From positions 1-64,000 of the IMG/VR virus record IMGVR_UViG_3300036826_000357: DNA of 64,000 nt. One strand, 5' to 3'. Each line of letters begins with the position of its first letter. Position 1 is the stretch's first letter. The notes beneath the pieces are model-generated. The model saw only the letters and a list, made by a program, of their open reading frames with translations, was not told the origin of the DNA and did not search any database. Position numbers and translations under genes: made by a program. Shown piece by piece: positions 57,101 through 64,000 of the stretch. This DNA is from a virus.

Positions 57101-58357
57101 ATTGATCGGGACATCGGATGGCAACTGATACGTCCGATTGGCTGTGAGACTGGCAGTCGCCGGAGCCTTCAACCCGACAAAGTTCGAGTTATCGGTATCC
57201 CGCCAGCGAAACTCCCCACCACCCTGAACAGTCGGTGTGGAGCCACTTGAAAAGGTCACTCCACCACTGCCACCAACAGCAATAGCATCCGTCGTCCCAG
57301 TGCTATCACGGATGACCACGTTGTCCCCGACGAGAAACCGAGCAATACCACCCTCATCATGGATCGAACAGGTCGAACTGACACTGCCATCACCATTGCA
57401 CCGGAACCGCGTTGCGCCGTCGTTATCACGGATAACGGTATCGCCACTGTTGTTCACTGAAAACCGCGTTGCAGCTCCTCCATTAGTAATCACGCGGAAC
57501 TGTCCAGTACCGGGTGCTAACTGAACGTCGAAGAGACCGTTGGTAGCAGAATTAATGCGGATCGACGCCAAGGCGAAATTCAATCCCGTGCTCTGCGAGA
57601 CGGTAAATTCATCGTTGTTGTTCGTATCGTTGCCAACTGACCATACGTTGTCACCGGCAAAACGAATCTCTGCATTCACCGTTGCCGGCGTTGCCGATGT
57701 CACTATCAGCGGATTGGAGACTCCACCACCAGTTCCACACGGCTGCCAGGCAAACGTCGTCCCGGTCGCCTCATACGTTAGACAGTAGCCATCGACCTGT
57801 CCCGCCGACTTGATCGCATTCGGCGTCACGAGGTCGTTGGCCAGACTGCATGTACCGCCGATCACACCCAGATCGGAAATCGTGCACGTCGCATTGTCGA
57901 TAACGTTCCCCGTCGTCCCGTTGAACCTCGCAATCTGATTGTCAACATACGTCCCCGCTAGACTCTGCACATCAGCAGCAGAATTCCCGAAACAGCCAAC
58001 TGTCGTCCAAACCTGGCTGTCATTGATGTACGTCAAACACGTTGTTCCCGGCGTTCCCGTCCCTGCCGTGCACGCAGTCGTCGTGCAGTCAGTGACAATG
58101 TAGACCTTCGACAGCGTCACACTCGATGCAGTCGGCCGGTTCACAAACAGACCTGCTTGGAACCGACGCGACTCGTCCTGATTCGCCCAGTTCCAGTAAT
58201 ACTGCGGATACGATGCTGCCGGTACGCCAACACCGACCTTCGGAATGCGTAGAATGTCGGTAAACGACACCGTGCCAGGACTGGGATCCGGGTCCGCTCG
58301 CGCGTACCCAACCACCAGCACCATCACCAGCAGGATAAGCCCCCTAAATCGGGTCCA
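54119..58357 (-). CDS. Giant secreted beta-helix protein with EGF-like cysteine motifs
   Basis: 1412 aa from the ATG at 58357, which overlaps the fibre gene by 14 nt. A signal peptide (FRGLILLVMVLVVGYARA) begins it. Ser/Thr/Gly-rich strands follow, then cysteine motifs of the form C-x4-D-C (CNTNADCPGSGTC near 535, CDVNGDCISGTC near 635, CNSDADCGTC near 1045), and a right-handed beta-helix (about 880-1000; VLIADNTIKDNGVIGNQIG and ALISNNRIGFSQG). Beta-helices are typical of tail spikes that cut surface glycans; the Sec signal on a virion-located gene is not. Confidence 0.85.
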   Translation of the reverse strand, partial: WTRFRGLILLVMVLVVGYARADPDPSPGTVSFTDILRIPKVGVGVPAASYPQYYWNWANQDESRRFQAGLFVNRPTASSVTLSKVYIVTDCTTTACTAGTGTPGTTCLTYINDSQVWTTVGCFGNSAADVQSLAGTYVDNQIARFNGTTGNVIDNATCTISDLGVIGGTCSLANDLVTPNAIKSAGQVDGYCLTYEATGTTFAWQPCGTGGGVSNPLIVTSATPATVNAEIRFAGDNVWSVGNDTNNNDEFTVSQSTGLNFALASIRINSATNGLFDVQLAPGTGQFRVITNGGAATRFSVNNSGDTVIRDNDGATRFRCNGDGSVSSTCSIHDEGGIARFLVGDNVVIRDSTGTTDAIAVGGSGGVTFSSGSTPTVQGGGEFRWRDTDNSNFVGLKAPATASLTANRTYQLPSDVPINGDVLVWHTGDVLQWDTISTTSITATPGVDCSGLTDSTAGVQAALNALGSTGATIYIPGGCKLGLKSPGAGAASILIPNNVHIVCADQSAGFFAQQQYCSTGTFGASASAFAPFGGATCNTNADCPGSGTCVSSFGAGAGAACTATTCFAPTAGQTYTMLKDSGGASSDIFIENCSIWAAQADPFQRCVGGSNPGKPCRQECSTGSTLPGARCDVNGDCISGTCDLSKMNCTTGGGSCTGAPLSPSGPGNIIPLDLTSTTNAKLTNVSIYDHFVTPNSSSGFSLSVGNQSTLVNVNAARELTDCTSPFATPTDSRCLSAGLNGGTCCYGAANNAFAAANKNNTQPTTNVFYGMKVGSDSQLIRTYARGKSFSFNAAAQTRIDESTVWPPSLNGPGTAACGFVISTYGQVAKSQALNLGTGCTGISLTGDDAGVIANKLGSNSLQSYAKGIDSTAVNSHIVSNTIKELGGNGIGIESTGTDVLIADNTIKDNGVIGNQIGISNHDTANALISNNRIGFSQGTQLPAAHGIGIKLGSAGSQNRVGLNHIQGGWRGITAENAPSGSLNNTQYVANRIVSQAGACFNLGGAGVFVDGNYCNSSNSVRPTTTCDPSCAVPNRGNQCNSDADCGTCSVTFKCVPEPAFAWIGHAGCTGGGCGTTHNTYAKNVVFMPSQQPVKQCGTTPAGQLCETATSTCNGGATCSTGTLGGCPGGAITCCQTGSEAGKYCCTAGSCLARTPTAFFRLSDYGATSPHTNLNIALNTVFPGGTVDSIIGVDMVGPQSLGNMVITGSQIVSNIFDGSNSTNSTAIKFPTAGTANVVNVDVADNGFYRWPTPASVGSIANYQGSFGSISLRNGSIARTDFPILLTTAQTLFSSLWGNDNNATENNFRSVIVGAGTIWKMTCTASDTPGGTSTRTFTVRKGTGGSAGGSSDTTMLCQMTAGVQQCTPAAGSASAPIAFALGDRFTMKQVSVVGTSLAATAASCALYVSFDTVM

Positions 58358-59294
58358 CATAACCCCTCGCATACAATGCCACAGTGTTTCCACCGCCCGT
58401 CCCGTTCCACTGCGCCCGAAATATCTGTGTTGAATCCACTTCTATATCGATTACATACGACACCAATATGGGCGAGTTTGTGTGGATCATCCCCCAGGTA
58501 CCAGTACCAGCCGTTCCATTCAGTACGTTACACTGCTGGCCAGCATTCGCATTCGCAATCGGCACCACAAAAATCGTGGCTATGCGCGATGTCGGCGGAA
58601 TGTACTTCTTGACGTCGACATTTTGCACCGTCGAGACAGTATTCGTTACATTAACGCTGTAGCTTGAATTCGCATCTGTACCGTCCATTCGATAATACAC
58701 ATGGTCATCTTCCTGAATGAACTGAAGGAAGTTGCTCGACGCATTGTTCCGAACGGCTCCAACTCGGACCCATTTCGTGTACCCCGTCACTGTCGCATGC
58801 GTGAGTACCAACCCCGCCCGTGTGTTCTGCTTCGAGAGTAGGAAGCCGATGTTCCCGGCCGCATTCACACCGACCCAGACATAGTACCAAAAATTGGCAT
58901 CCTCTGGATCGGCACCGAGATTATCAAACCCATTCAATCCATTGACCGTAATATCAACTGATCCACTAACAGCCTGTACGATCGTACCTTCGATCCCGAG
59001 TAGGTCTGCCGTAATGTCGAGCTTACTGTTCGGCGCAGCATTGTTATTGACAATCCGCAGTGCCCGGCGTCCCACACGAGAATTCAGTATCAACGCACTC
59101 TGTGCCGCCTGAATCCGTGCACCGACATCGGCATACACAGTTCCATCCACCGACGAAATGTGCGGATTCGCCCCCAACGTGGCGAGTGCTGCGAACAACT
59201 CCTCGACAACCTGTAGCCAATCTGCCGGCGTCACCTGCGCATCCTTCAATGCCGCAGAAGCAGTCGGAACAATCGGTGGATATTGCGCCGCCAC
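58344..59294 (-). CDS. Tail fibre or adaptor protein
   Basis: 316 aa. N-terminal helical start (AALKDAQVTPADWLQVVEEL) then strand-rich repeats (VGRRALRIVNNNAAPNSKLD and GSVDITVNGLNGF). The end STQIFRAQWNGTGGGNTVALY is a lectin-like strand pair. It abuts the tape measure stop. Likely part of the fibre or spike assembly. Confidence 0.75.
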   Translation of the reverse strand: MAAQYPPIVPTASAALKDAQVTPADWLQVVEELFAALATLGANPHISSVDGTVYADVGARIQAAQSALILNSRVGRRALRIVNNNAAPNSKLDITADLLGIEGTIVQAVSGSVDITVNGLNGFDNLGADPEDANFWYYVWVGVNAAGNIGFLLSKQNTRAGLVLTHATVTGYTKWVRVGAVRNNASSNFLQFIQEDDHVYYRMDGTDANSSYSVNVTNTVSTVQNVDVKKYIPPTSRIATIFVVPIANANAGQQCNVLNGTAGTGTWGMIHTNSPILVSYVIDIEVDSTQIFRAQWNGTGGGNTVALYARGYVDPI

Positions 59295-62200
59295 TTACCC
59301 CCTCCCCCCCGCGCGCCGCGTGATTCCCGGCAACGCCTGCTTCACCTGTGCACTGAACCCACTACTCGCCGACCGACCATACAGCTTCGCCTCTGCCATC
59401 GACTTCGGCTGCGGCATGACAATCGTCGGCTGGAAAATAAACGTGGGCTCATGCGCTCCCCCATTACGCGGTACCGGCCGATCCAATCCCAACAATCGCC
59501 GACCCCGTGGACTCTCTAGCGGAATGATAACTTCAGGCTTGTTCCCCTCTCCTGCACGAATGATCGAATCCCGCAGAATAATCCCACCTTCCGCCGCTGC
59601 TGCCGTCGTCCGATGCCGTTTTCCCGGCCTCGGCGGGATGTTCAGACTCTTCGAGAAACCCTCCAGGTAATCCTCGATCGACTGCAACGTCTCCAACTGC
59701 GCCTGTGCCAAGAAGGCTTGTAACGAGGACGGATCGTTAATCAGCGCATCGATATCGGTTCCCGGCGGAACGATTGCCTTCAACTGCTCGCGAAGATTGC
59801 CGATTTGCGCCTGCATCAACGGCACCGCCTTATCAGACCAAATCTTCAACTGTGCGGCCAATTTCTGGTTCACTTCATCGATCTTTTCGGCTTGCGCTTT
59901 GGCAATCGCCCGGTCGGCATCATCAAGTGGCTTCCGCTTGTCATCGATAATCTGCTGCGCATCAGCCAAATCACGGAGCCGCTTCGTATGCCCCTCGATC
60001 TTCTCGTTGTCTTCCTTGATCTTCTTCTGATAGCCCTTGATTTCCTCCTGAATTCCCTTGGCTTCCTCATCGATGCTCTTAATATCGGCAAGTATTTTCG
60101 TGCGCTCGTCCTCTGCTGCCTGCGCCGTTTCGAGCACCCCTTCGATGGCTGCAAGCGATTGCTGCCGGAGCCGGGTCAAATCCCGGGAGCCTACGGAGTA
60201 GAGTTTCTGGCCTTGCTCGACTGCCAATCCAGCCAGCCGCTGCACTTCCGCCCCAGCAGTTGCTTTCTTTTGCAGATCGGTCTCGCCCTGGAACTGCGCG
60301 ACGGCTTCCCCGAGCTTCTGCCGGGTCTGTGCCAGTTCCGCGAAGCCGCCTCCCTTGATTGTGCCGGTGAGCGACTCCTTCATCTGCTTCAGACCATCAG
60401 TCAGGTCTGCCAGCGGACTAATGTCACTCAGCCGATCCTGTAGCTTCGATCGCCGATCAGCTAGCTCATCGAGCTTATCCTGCCGTGTCTCGATTTCCTT
60501 CTGATTCTTATCGATATCATCCTGTAGATCGCGAATGGCACGCTGCTCAATCCGAGATTCCCGCTCGATAGCTTCGGTATACGCATCCAACACATCCCGT
60601 TGCCGCTGAATGGCATCGTGATATGCCTGCGCCTGCTCATTGATGTCCTGAATCGTTGCCTGCGCCTGTGCCTGCAACAACTGCAATTGCCGATTCACCA
60701 ACTCCAACTGCGCGCCGGCACTCGATCCAGCCGTGACCAGATCGTTGTATTTCTTCTCGTTGTCGTCCAAGAACGACTGGTATTTCTGCCCGGTATCCGT
60801 CGCACCAGTCAGTCCATCAATCGTCTCGAACATCTGAATCTGGAAGTCTTGGAGCCCGCGCTCTGCCTGCCGAATCTGATCCACCAGATCACTGACGGTC
60901 TTCGCCCATGCTTCCGTGGCCTGCTTGAGCGCCTCCATCTGGTCTTTCGCTTCATCAAGTGCCTCCTGCTTCCTCTTCGTCTTCTTCAGCTTTGGCACTT
61001 CCTCCTGAAGCTGATCCAGCCGCTTGCGAGCACGCGCCGCGTCTTCCGTGGCCTGCTTCGCCTGCACAACTGATGTCGTCCCGGTCAATTGACCGACAAT
61101 CATTTCCCGCGTCCGCACGACATCGCGCTCCTGATCGAGCAGTGTCGTGGCCAATGCCGTTCGCCGCTCCCGCCGTGCCCGCGCCTTCTTCCCGCCACCA
61201 CGCTTCGTCTGGACTCGATCCACGTAGTCTTCGAGATTCGTCAAGAAGTCTGCGGGAAGCTCCGTAACGTCAAGCCCACGCGCTTCCACCAGCGTCTTCA
61301 CCGTCATGGCTTTCCGGACTTCTTTCGATATCTCCTTCACGGTAATATTCGGGTCGTTTTTCCGTAGCTGATCCACCAATGCGGCGACAGCCTTCGGATC
61401 ACCCGTTGCCTTCCCAAAAGCGGCCACAATTTTGAGTACCCGATCACCGAGTCGATTCGCCTCCTTCGTGGTAAACTCGGCACCATCCTCGATCGCCTGG
61501 AGCACCGCATCGCGGGTCTGCTTGCGAACTTCGGGCATATTCACGCCGCCCCGTTTGTTCACATTCGCAGCAAAGATGGCTCCCAGATCCACGCCGGCAA
61601 TATCGAATGCTGCCCCGAACTGTTGATACCCTATACGTCGCTTGGCGAGCACTGCTTCCGGCCGGTCTTTATCGCCCTTCCCCTTCATCTTGGCGACGGC
61701 AGCCTCGTAGGCATTCGCCTGGTTCAGCACGTTATAGATGGTACCGAACTGCAACCTCGTGAGATTCCGAATCGCTTTATTAACCGCTTCCTGATCTGCT
61801 CCACGGCGCGCGAGGACATTGAAAATCATGTTCTCGAAATTGCCCGCTAAATCCGGTCTGCGGAGTGCCACCGGCCCCATCGATGCAACTGTCGCACGCC
61901 CGAACAGCCCAATGGCTCCCCCACCCGCCATATCGACCCGTGCCTTCGCTTCCCGGCCGGTGATGTATTGCCCCTTATCCACCCCCGTCTTAATCCGTAC
62001 CCGAGTCGGCACGCCTGCGCCTTTGTAATCGCCCATGGATGGCGTGACATTGGCACCCATAATGGTGCTGAGCCGTTCAGCGAACTGCTCCTTCAATAGT
62101 TCCCGAATATCCGGCTTCGGTGCAGTCGCACTGATGATCGCGCCAATAATCGCCAGCACCGCCGCGATGACCCAGCCAATAACCGGCACAATCCAAATCG

Positions 62201-64000
62201 CCGCCGCGACCGCGAACAATCCCGCTGCTGCACCAATTGCCGCCCCGGCTTTGCCTTGTGACGTTTTTGCCTCGATGGCCCCCTTGATCCCCAGCCCCAA
62301 CCCAGCGAGACCGCCAACAACACCCACCGCTCCCAGAGCAGACCCAGCCGCCGACCCCCCTGCCGCTCCCGCAGCAGCAGCACCGCCCTGCGCCGCTGCT
62401 TGCCCAGCCGCCGCAGCTGTCGGTGCCGCAATCACGCCCACCGCTTGCCCAATTGCCTGCGCAGCTGCTTTGACGGCGACCACTAAAGAATCGAGCACCG
62501 GCCCAATCACCGGAATCTTGCCGAAAATACCGGCTGCGCCCGCTATTCCCCCTCCCTGACCTGAGAAACCCAACGCATTCAGAAGCAGGTTGGCCCCTAA
62601 GTTCCCTGGCGTCGCAGACAACCCCGAGATACCCGGACCGACCTGCGACAGCACACCAAGCTCGGACAGGAAATTGCCAAGACCTTGCACACCACCGAGT
62701 ATGCCGAGTGCAGCACCGCCGGTATCGAGAAGTCCACCCTTCCCTTTCATCAGGGTGAAGACTCCCCCGACGATACTCAGCAATGGCCCGGCGATCTTGA
62801 TAACGGTCTGGATTCCACTGAAAAGCTTATCTAATCCAAGACCCTTGAATCCGTTCTGAATCCCCTCCGAAACAGCACTCCCGAACAGCTTTTCATCAAC
62901 GAAACTGGCCGTCCCGAGAACACCCGGTACCCTTGCCGCCCCCGCGAGAACTCCGCCACCACCAGTCCGCTGAGCAACGGCTGCCGCACCACCACCACCA
63001 CCACCGAACAGACTCGACACCAACGTCGCGACCCCACCGAGTGCACCGACAATCGATCCCCCACCCGATCCACTGAGTAGCTTCAGGAATCCCGCTGCGA
63101 AGCCGATCAGCTTCTCGAACACCGACTTCCCCGTCGAAATAAGAAAGTCGAAGAAGCTGCCCCAGCCACCCTGCGCTTCCGTACCGGCATCACTGACTGC
63201 CTGCGCCGCCTTCTCGGCAGTCGGTCCGACCGTCTCCAATGCCTCCGCAGCTTGCTTCACTGCCGGCTCGACCGTCAGAATAGTCTTGCCGGCCGCGTCG
63301 GTACTCGACTTTACGACCCCAACAATGTTCGTGAAGGTCTCTTTCGTATCTTCTTGGATGAGACCCAACGCAACGCCGAACTGATGGACGAGACCTTTCT
63401 GGTCGGTGAAGAGGTTTTTGGAAATAATCCCTTCAAAATCGAGCTTGTTCTTGATCGTGGTGGAGAAAATGCTCTTCAGGATACCGATCCCGGAGTCGGC
63501 AAACTTCTTCAGCGTGTCCTTCGACTTCCCGAAATCGAACAATCCCTCGGTAATCAGATCACCAAATGCATCCTCGATCTGCCGGCCAACCTCCGCCGTC
63601 TCCTTCCCCAACTCCTTCACATGGTCGAGTTGGGCATCGAGCACCGGAATCCCAGCCTGAAGAATCGCCAGCCGCTTCTGATCCTGCTCGACGGCAAACT
63701 TCGTCTGCTCCACCAGTGCCGGAGCAATAGTCCCCGCCCTGAGATCCTCTTGCGTGCGCGCAATCGAATTCTGCAACGCCTGGATATCGATCTGTAACGC
63801 CGCCTTCTTCAACTCGATGATGCGCCGCTGAATATCTTGCCGCTGCGTGATCGAATGCTCTTCCTCCAGCCCAAGCTGAAGAATCTCAACGGCATTCCCA
63901 ATCTGCGTCTTCGTGAGATCGGCGGTTTGCTGCTCCGCTTGCGCTGCCTGTGTCCGGACCCGAGCAGCCTCCTGATACCGGCTCTGAAGGATGGCATTCT
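59295..64000 (-). CDS. Tape measure protein (partial, N-terminus beyond window)
   Basis: About 1567 residues in the window; the frame continues upstream of the edge. Long coiled-coil regions at both ends (EEHSITQRQDIQRRIIELKK; ERRTALATTLLDQERDVVRT) flank an Ala/Gly-rich hydrophobic middle with membrane-type segments (IWIVPVIGWVIAAVLAIIGA), which is the standard plan of siphovirus or myovirus tape measures. Its length sets tail length. It would be scaffolded by genes beyond the right edge. Confidence 0.9.
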   Translation of the reverse strand, partial: NAILQSRYQEAARVRTQAAQAEQQTADLTKTQIGNAVEILQLGLEEEHSITQRQDIQRRIIELKKAALQIDIQALQNSIARTQEDLRAGTIAPALVEQTKFAVEQDQKRLAILQAGIPVLDAQLDHVKELGKETAEVGRQIEDAFGDLITEGLFDFGKSKDTLKKFADSGIGILKSIFSTTIKNKLDFEGIISKNLFTDQKGLVHQFGVALGLIQEDTKETFTNIVGVVKSSTDAAGKTILTVEPAVKQAAEALETVGPTAEKAAQAVSDAGTEAQGGWGSFFDFLISTGKSVFEKLIGFAAGFLKLLSGSGGGSIVGALGGVATLVSSLFGGGGGGAAAVAQRTGGGGVLAGAARVPGVLGTASFVDEKLFGSAVSEGIQNGFKGLGLDKLFSGIQTVIKIAGPLLSIVGGVFTLMKGKGGLLDTGGAALGILGGVQGLGNFLSELGVLSQVGPGISGLSATPGNLGANLLLNALGFSGQGGGIAGAAGIFGKIPVIGPVLDSLVVAVKAAAQAIGQAVGVIAAPTAAAAGQAAAQGGAAAAGAAGGSAAGSALGAVGVVGGLAGLGLGIKGAIEAKTSQGKAGAAIGAAAGLFAVAAAIWIVPVIGWVIAAVLAIIGAIISATAPKPDIRELLKEQFAERLSTIMGANVTPSMGDYKGAGVPTRVRIKTGVDKGQYITGREAKARVDMAGGGAIGLFGRATVASMGPVALRRPDLAGNFENMIFNVLARRGADQEAVNKAIRNLTRLQFGTIYNVLNQANAYEAAVAKMKGKGDKDRPEAVLAKRRIGYQQFGAAFDIAGVDLGAIFAANVNKRGGVNMPEVRKQTRDAVLQAIEDGAEFTTKEANRLGDRVLKIVAAFGKATGDPKAVAALVDQLRKNDPNITVKEISKEVRKAMTVKTLVEARGLDVTELPADFLTNLEDYVDRVQTKRGGGKKARARRERRTALATTLLDQERDVVRTREMIVGQLTGTTSVVQAKQATEDAARARKRLDQLQEEVPKLKKTKRKQEALDEAKDQMEALKQATEAWAKTVSDLVDQIRQAERGLQDFQIQMFETIDGLTGATDTGQKYQSFLDDNEKKYNDLVTAGSSAGAQLELVNRQLQLLQAQAQATIQDINEQAQAYHDAIQRQRDVLDAYTEAIERESRIEQRAIRDLQDDIDKNQKEIETRQDKLDELADRRSKLQDRLSDISPLADLTDGLKQMKESLTGTIKGGGFAELAQTRQKLGEAVAQFQGETDLQKKATAGAEVQRLAGLAVEQGQKLYSVGSRDLTRLRQQSLAAIEGVLETAQAAEDERTKILADIKSIDEEAKGIQEEIKGYQKKIKEDNEKIEGHTKRLRDLADAQQIIDDKRKPLDDADRAIAKAQAEKIDEVNQKLAAQLKIWSDKAVPLMQAQIGNLREQLKAIVPPGTDIDALINDPSSLQAFLAQAQLETLQSIEDYLEGFSKSLNIPPRPGKRHRTTAAAAEGGIILRDSIIRAGEGNKPEVIIPLESPRGRRLLGLDRPVPRNGGAHEPTFIFQPTIVMPQPKSMAEAKLYGRSASSGFSAQVKQALPGITRRAGGRG

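Noticed and set aside
52950-57950. TGTCAA matches within the tail genes
   Set aside because: They lie inside long coding frames and have no spaced -10 box.
1-64000. Integrase, reverse transcriptase/DGR, CRISPR array, DNA polymerase
   Set aside because: I looked for their typical motifs and repeats in both strands and saw none; absence in this window does not exclude them elsewhere in the genome.

Overview
The window is a contiguous piece of a tailed double-stranded DNA bacteriophage genome (Caudoviricetes). It carries a terminase large subunit, a very long tape measure protein running off the right edge, tail and fibre proteins, a phage recombination set (RecA-like recombinase, RusA, a Cas4-like nuclease, SSB), three HNH endonucleases, one tRNA and dozens of tightly packed small genes, many of them coupled through ATGA, GTGA or TGATG overlaps. 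It has few host-like genes, no ribosomal RNA and no integrase that I can recognise. The sequence is GC-rich and reads well with the standard bacterial code. Lipoproteins, a possible o-spanin-like lipoprotein and cysteine motifs of the C-x4-D-C type suggest a Gram-negative host, perhaps of the Myxococcota/Binatota/deltaproteobacterial kind. That host guess is inference.

Layout. 1-4934 (minus): a partial structural gene, an HNH gene, a structural protein, the terminase large subunit, and small genes including a holin-like membrane protein. 5132-6709 (plus): two proteins sharing a C-terminal motif, a short proline-rich lipoprotein and a methyltransferase-like protein. 6636-9515 (minus): a secreted cysteine-rich protein and zinc-binding small proteins. 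9650-11122 (plus): a secreted PKD-domain protein. 11119-20106 (minus): a DNA-binding and recombination block (HNH, J-domain protein, SSB, RusA, Cas4-like nuclease, PD-(D/E)XK nuclease, RecA, HNH, MerR-like protein). 20212-28130 (minus): a gp32-like candidate, regulatory RNA-like leaders, an RHH regulator, secreted proteins and a winged-helix replication protein. 28290-41925 (minus): many small genes, a coiled-coil paralogue family, membrane microproteins, tRNA-Thr(CGU), a PadR-like regulator, a ParB-like protein, a HigA-like fragment and a DUF932 protein. 42050-48071 (plus): about 24 very small, tightly coupled genes, many with zinc-binding cysteines. 48173-64000 (minus): a collagen-like secreted protein, a lysozyme/transglycosylase-like protein, tail proteins, a giant beta-helix protein with a signal peptide, a fibre protein and the tape measure.

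Control. About a dozen promoters share an extended -35 box TTGACAAA(A/G) with 16-17 bp spacers. They cluster near 35-45 kb, including a divergent pair at 41.93-42.05 kb, and near 22-24 kb. Several place the first ATG 6-8 nt from the -10 box, which implies leaderless or nearly leaderless messages. The 22.06-23.63 kb stretch looks like a regulatory cassette: two strong promoters, two terminator-like hairpins, two highly structured 5' leaders, upstream mini-ORFs and an 18-bp palindrome that occurs exactly three times in the window. The phage ParB-like protein is a conceivable reader of that palindrome, but nothing in the sequence proves it.

I did not find a DNA polymerase, portal, major capsid, helicase, integrase, CRISPR array or reverse transcriptase in this window. 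The missing structural genes would be expected just beyond the two edges if the genome is circular or circularly permuted. The single stretch longer than 300 bases without a gene is 22064-22375, and it is described in detail below.
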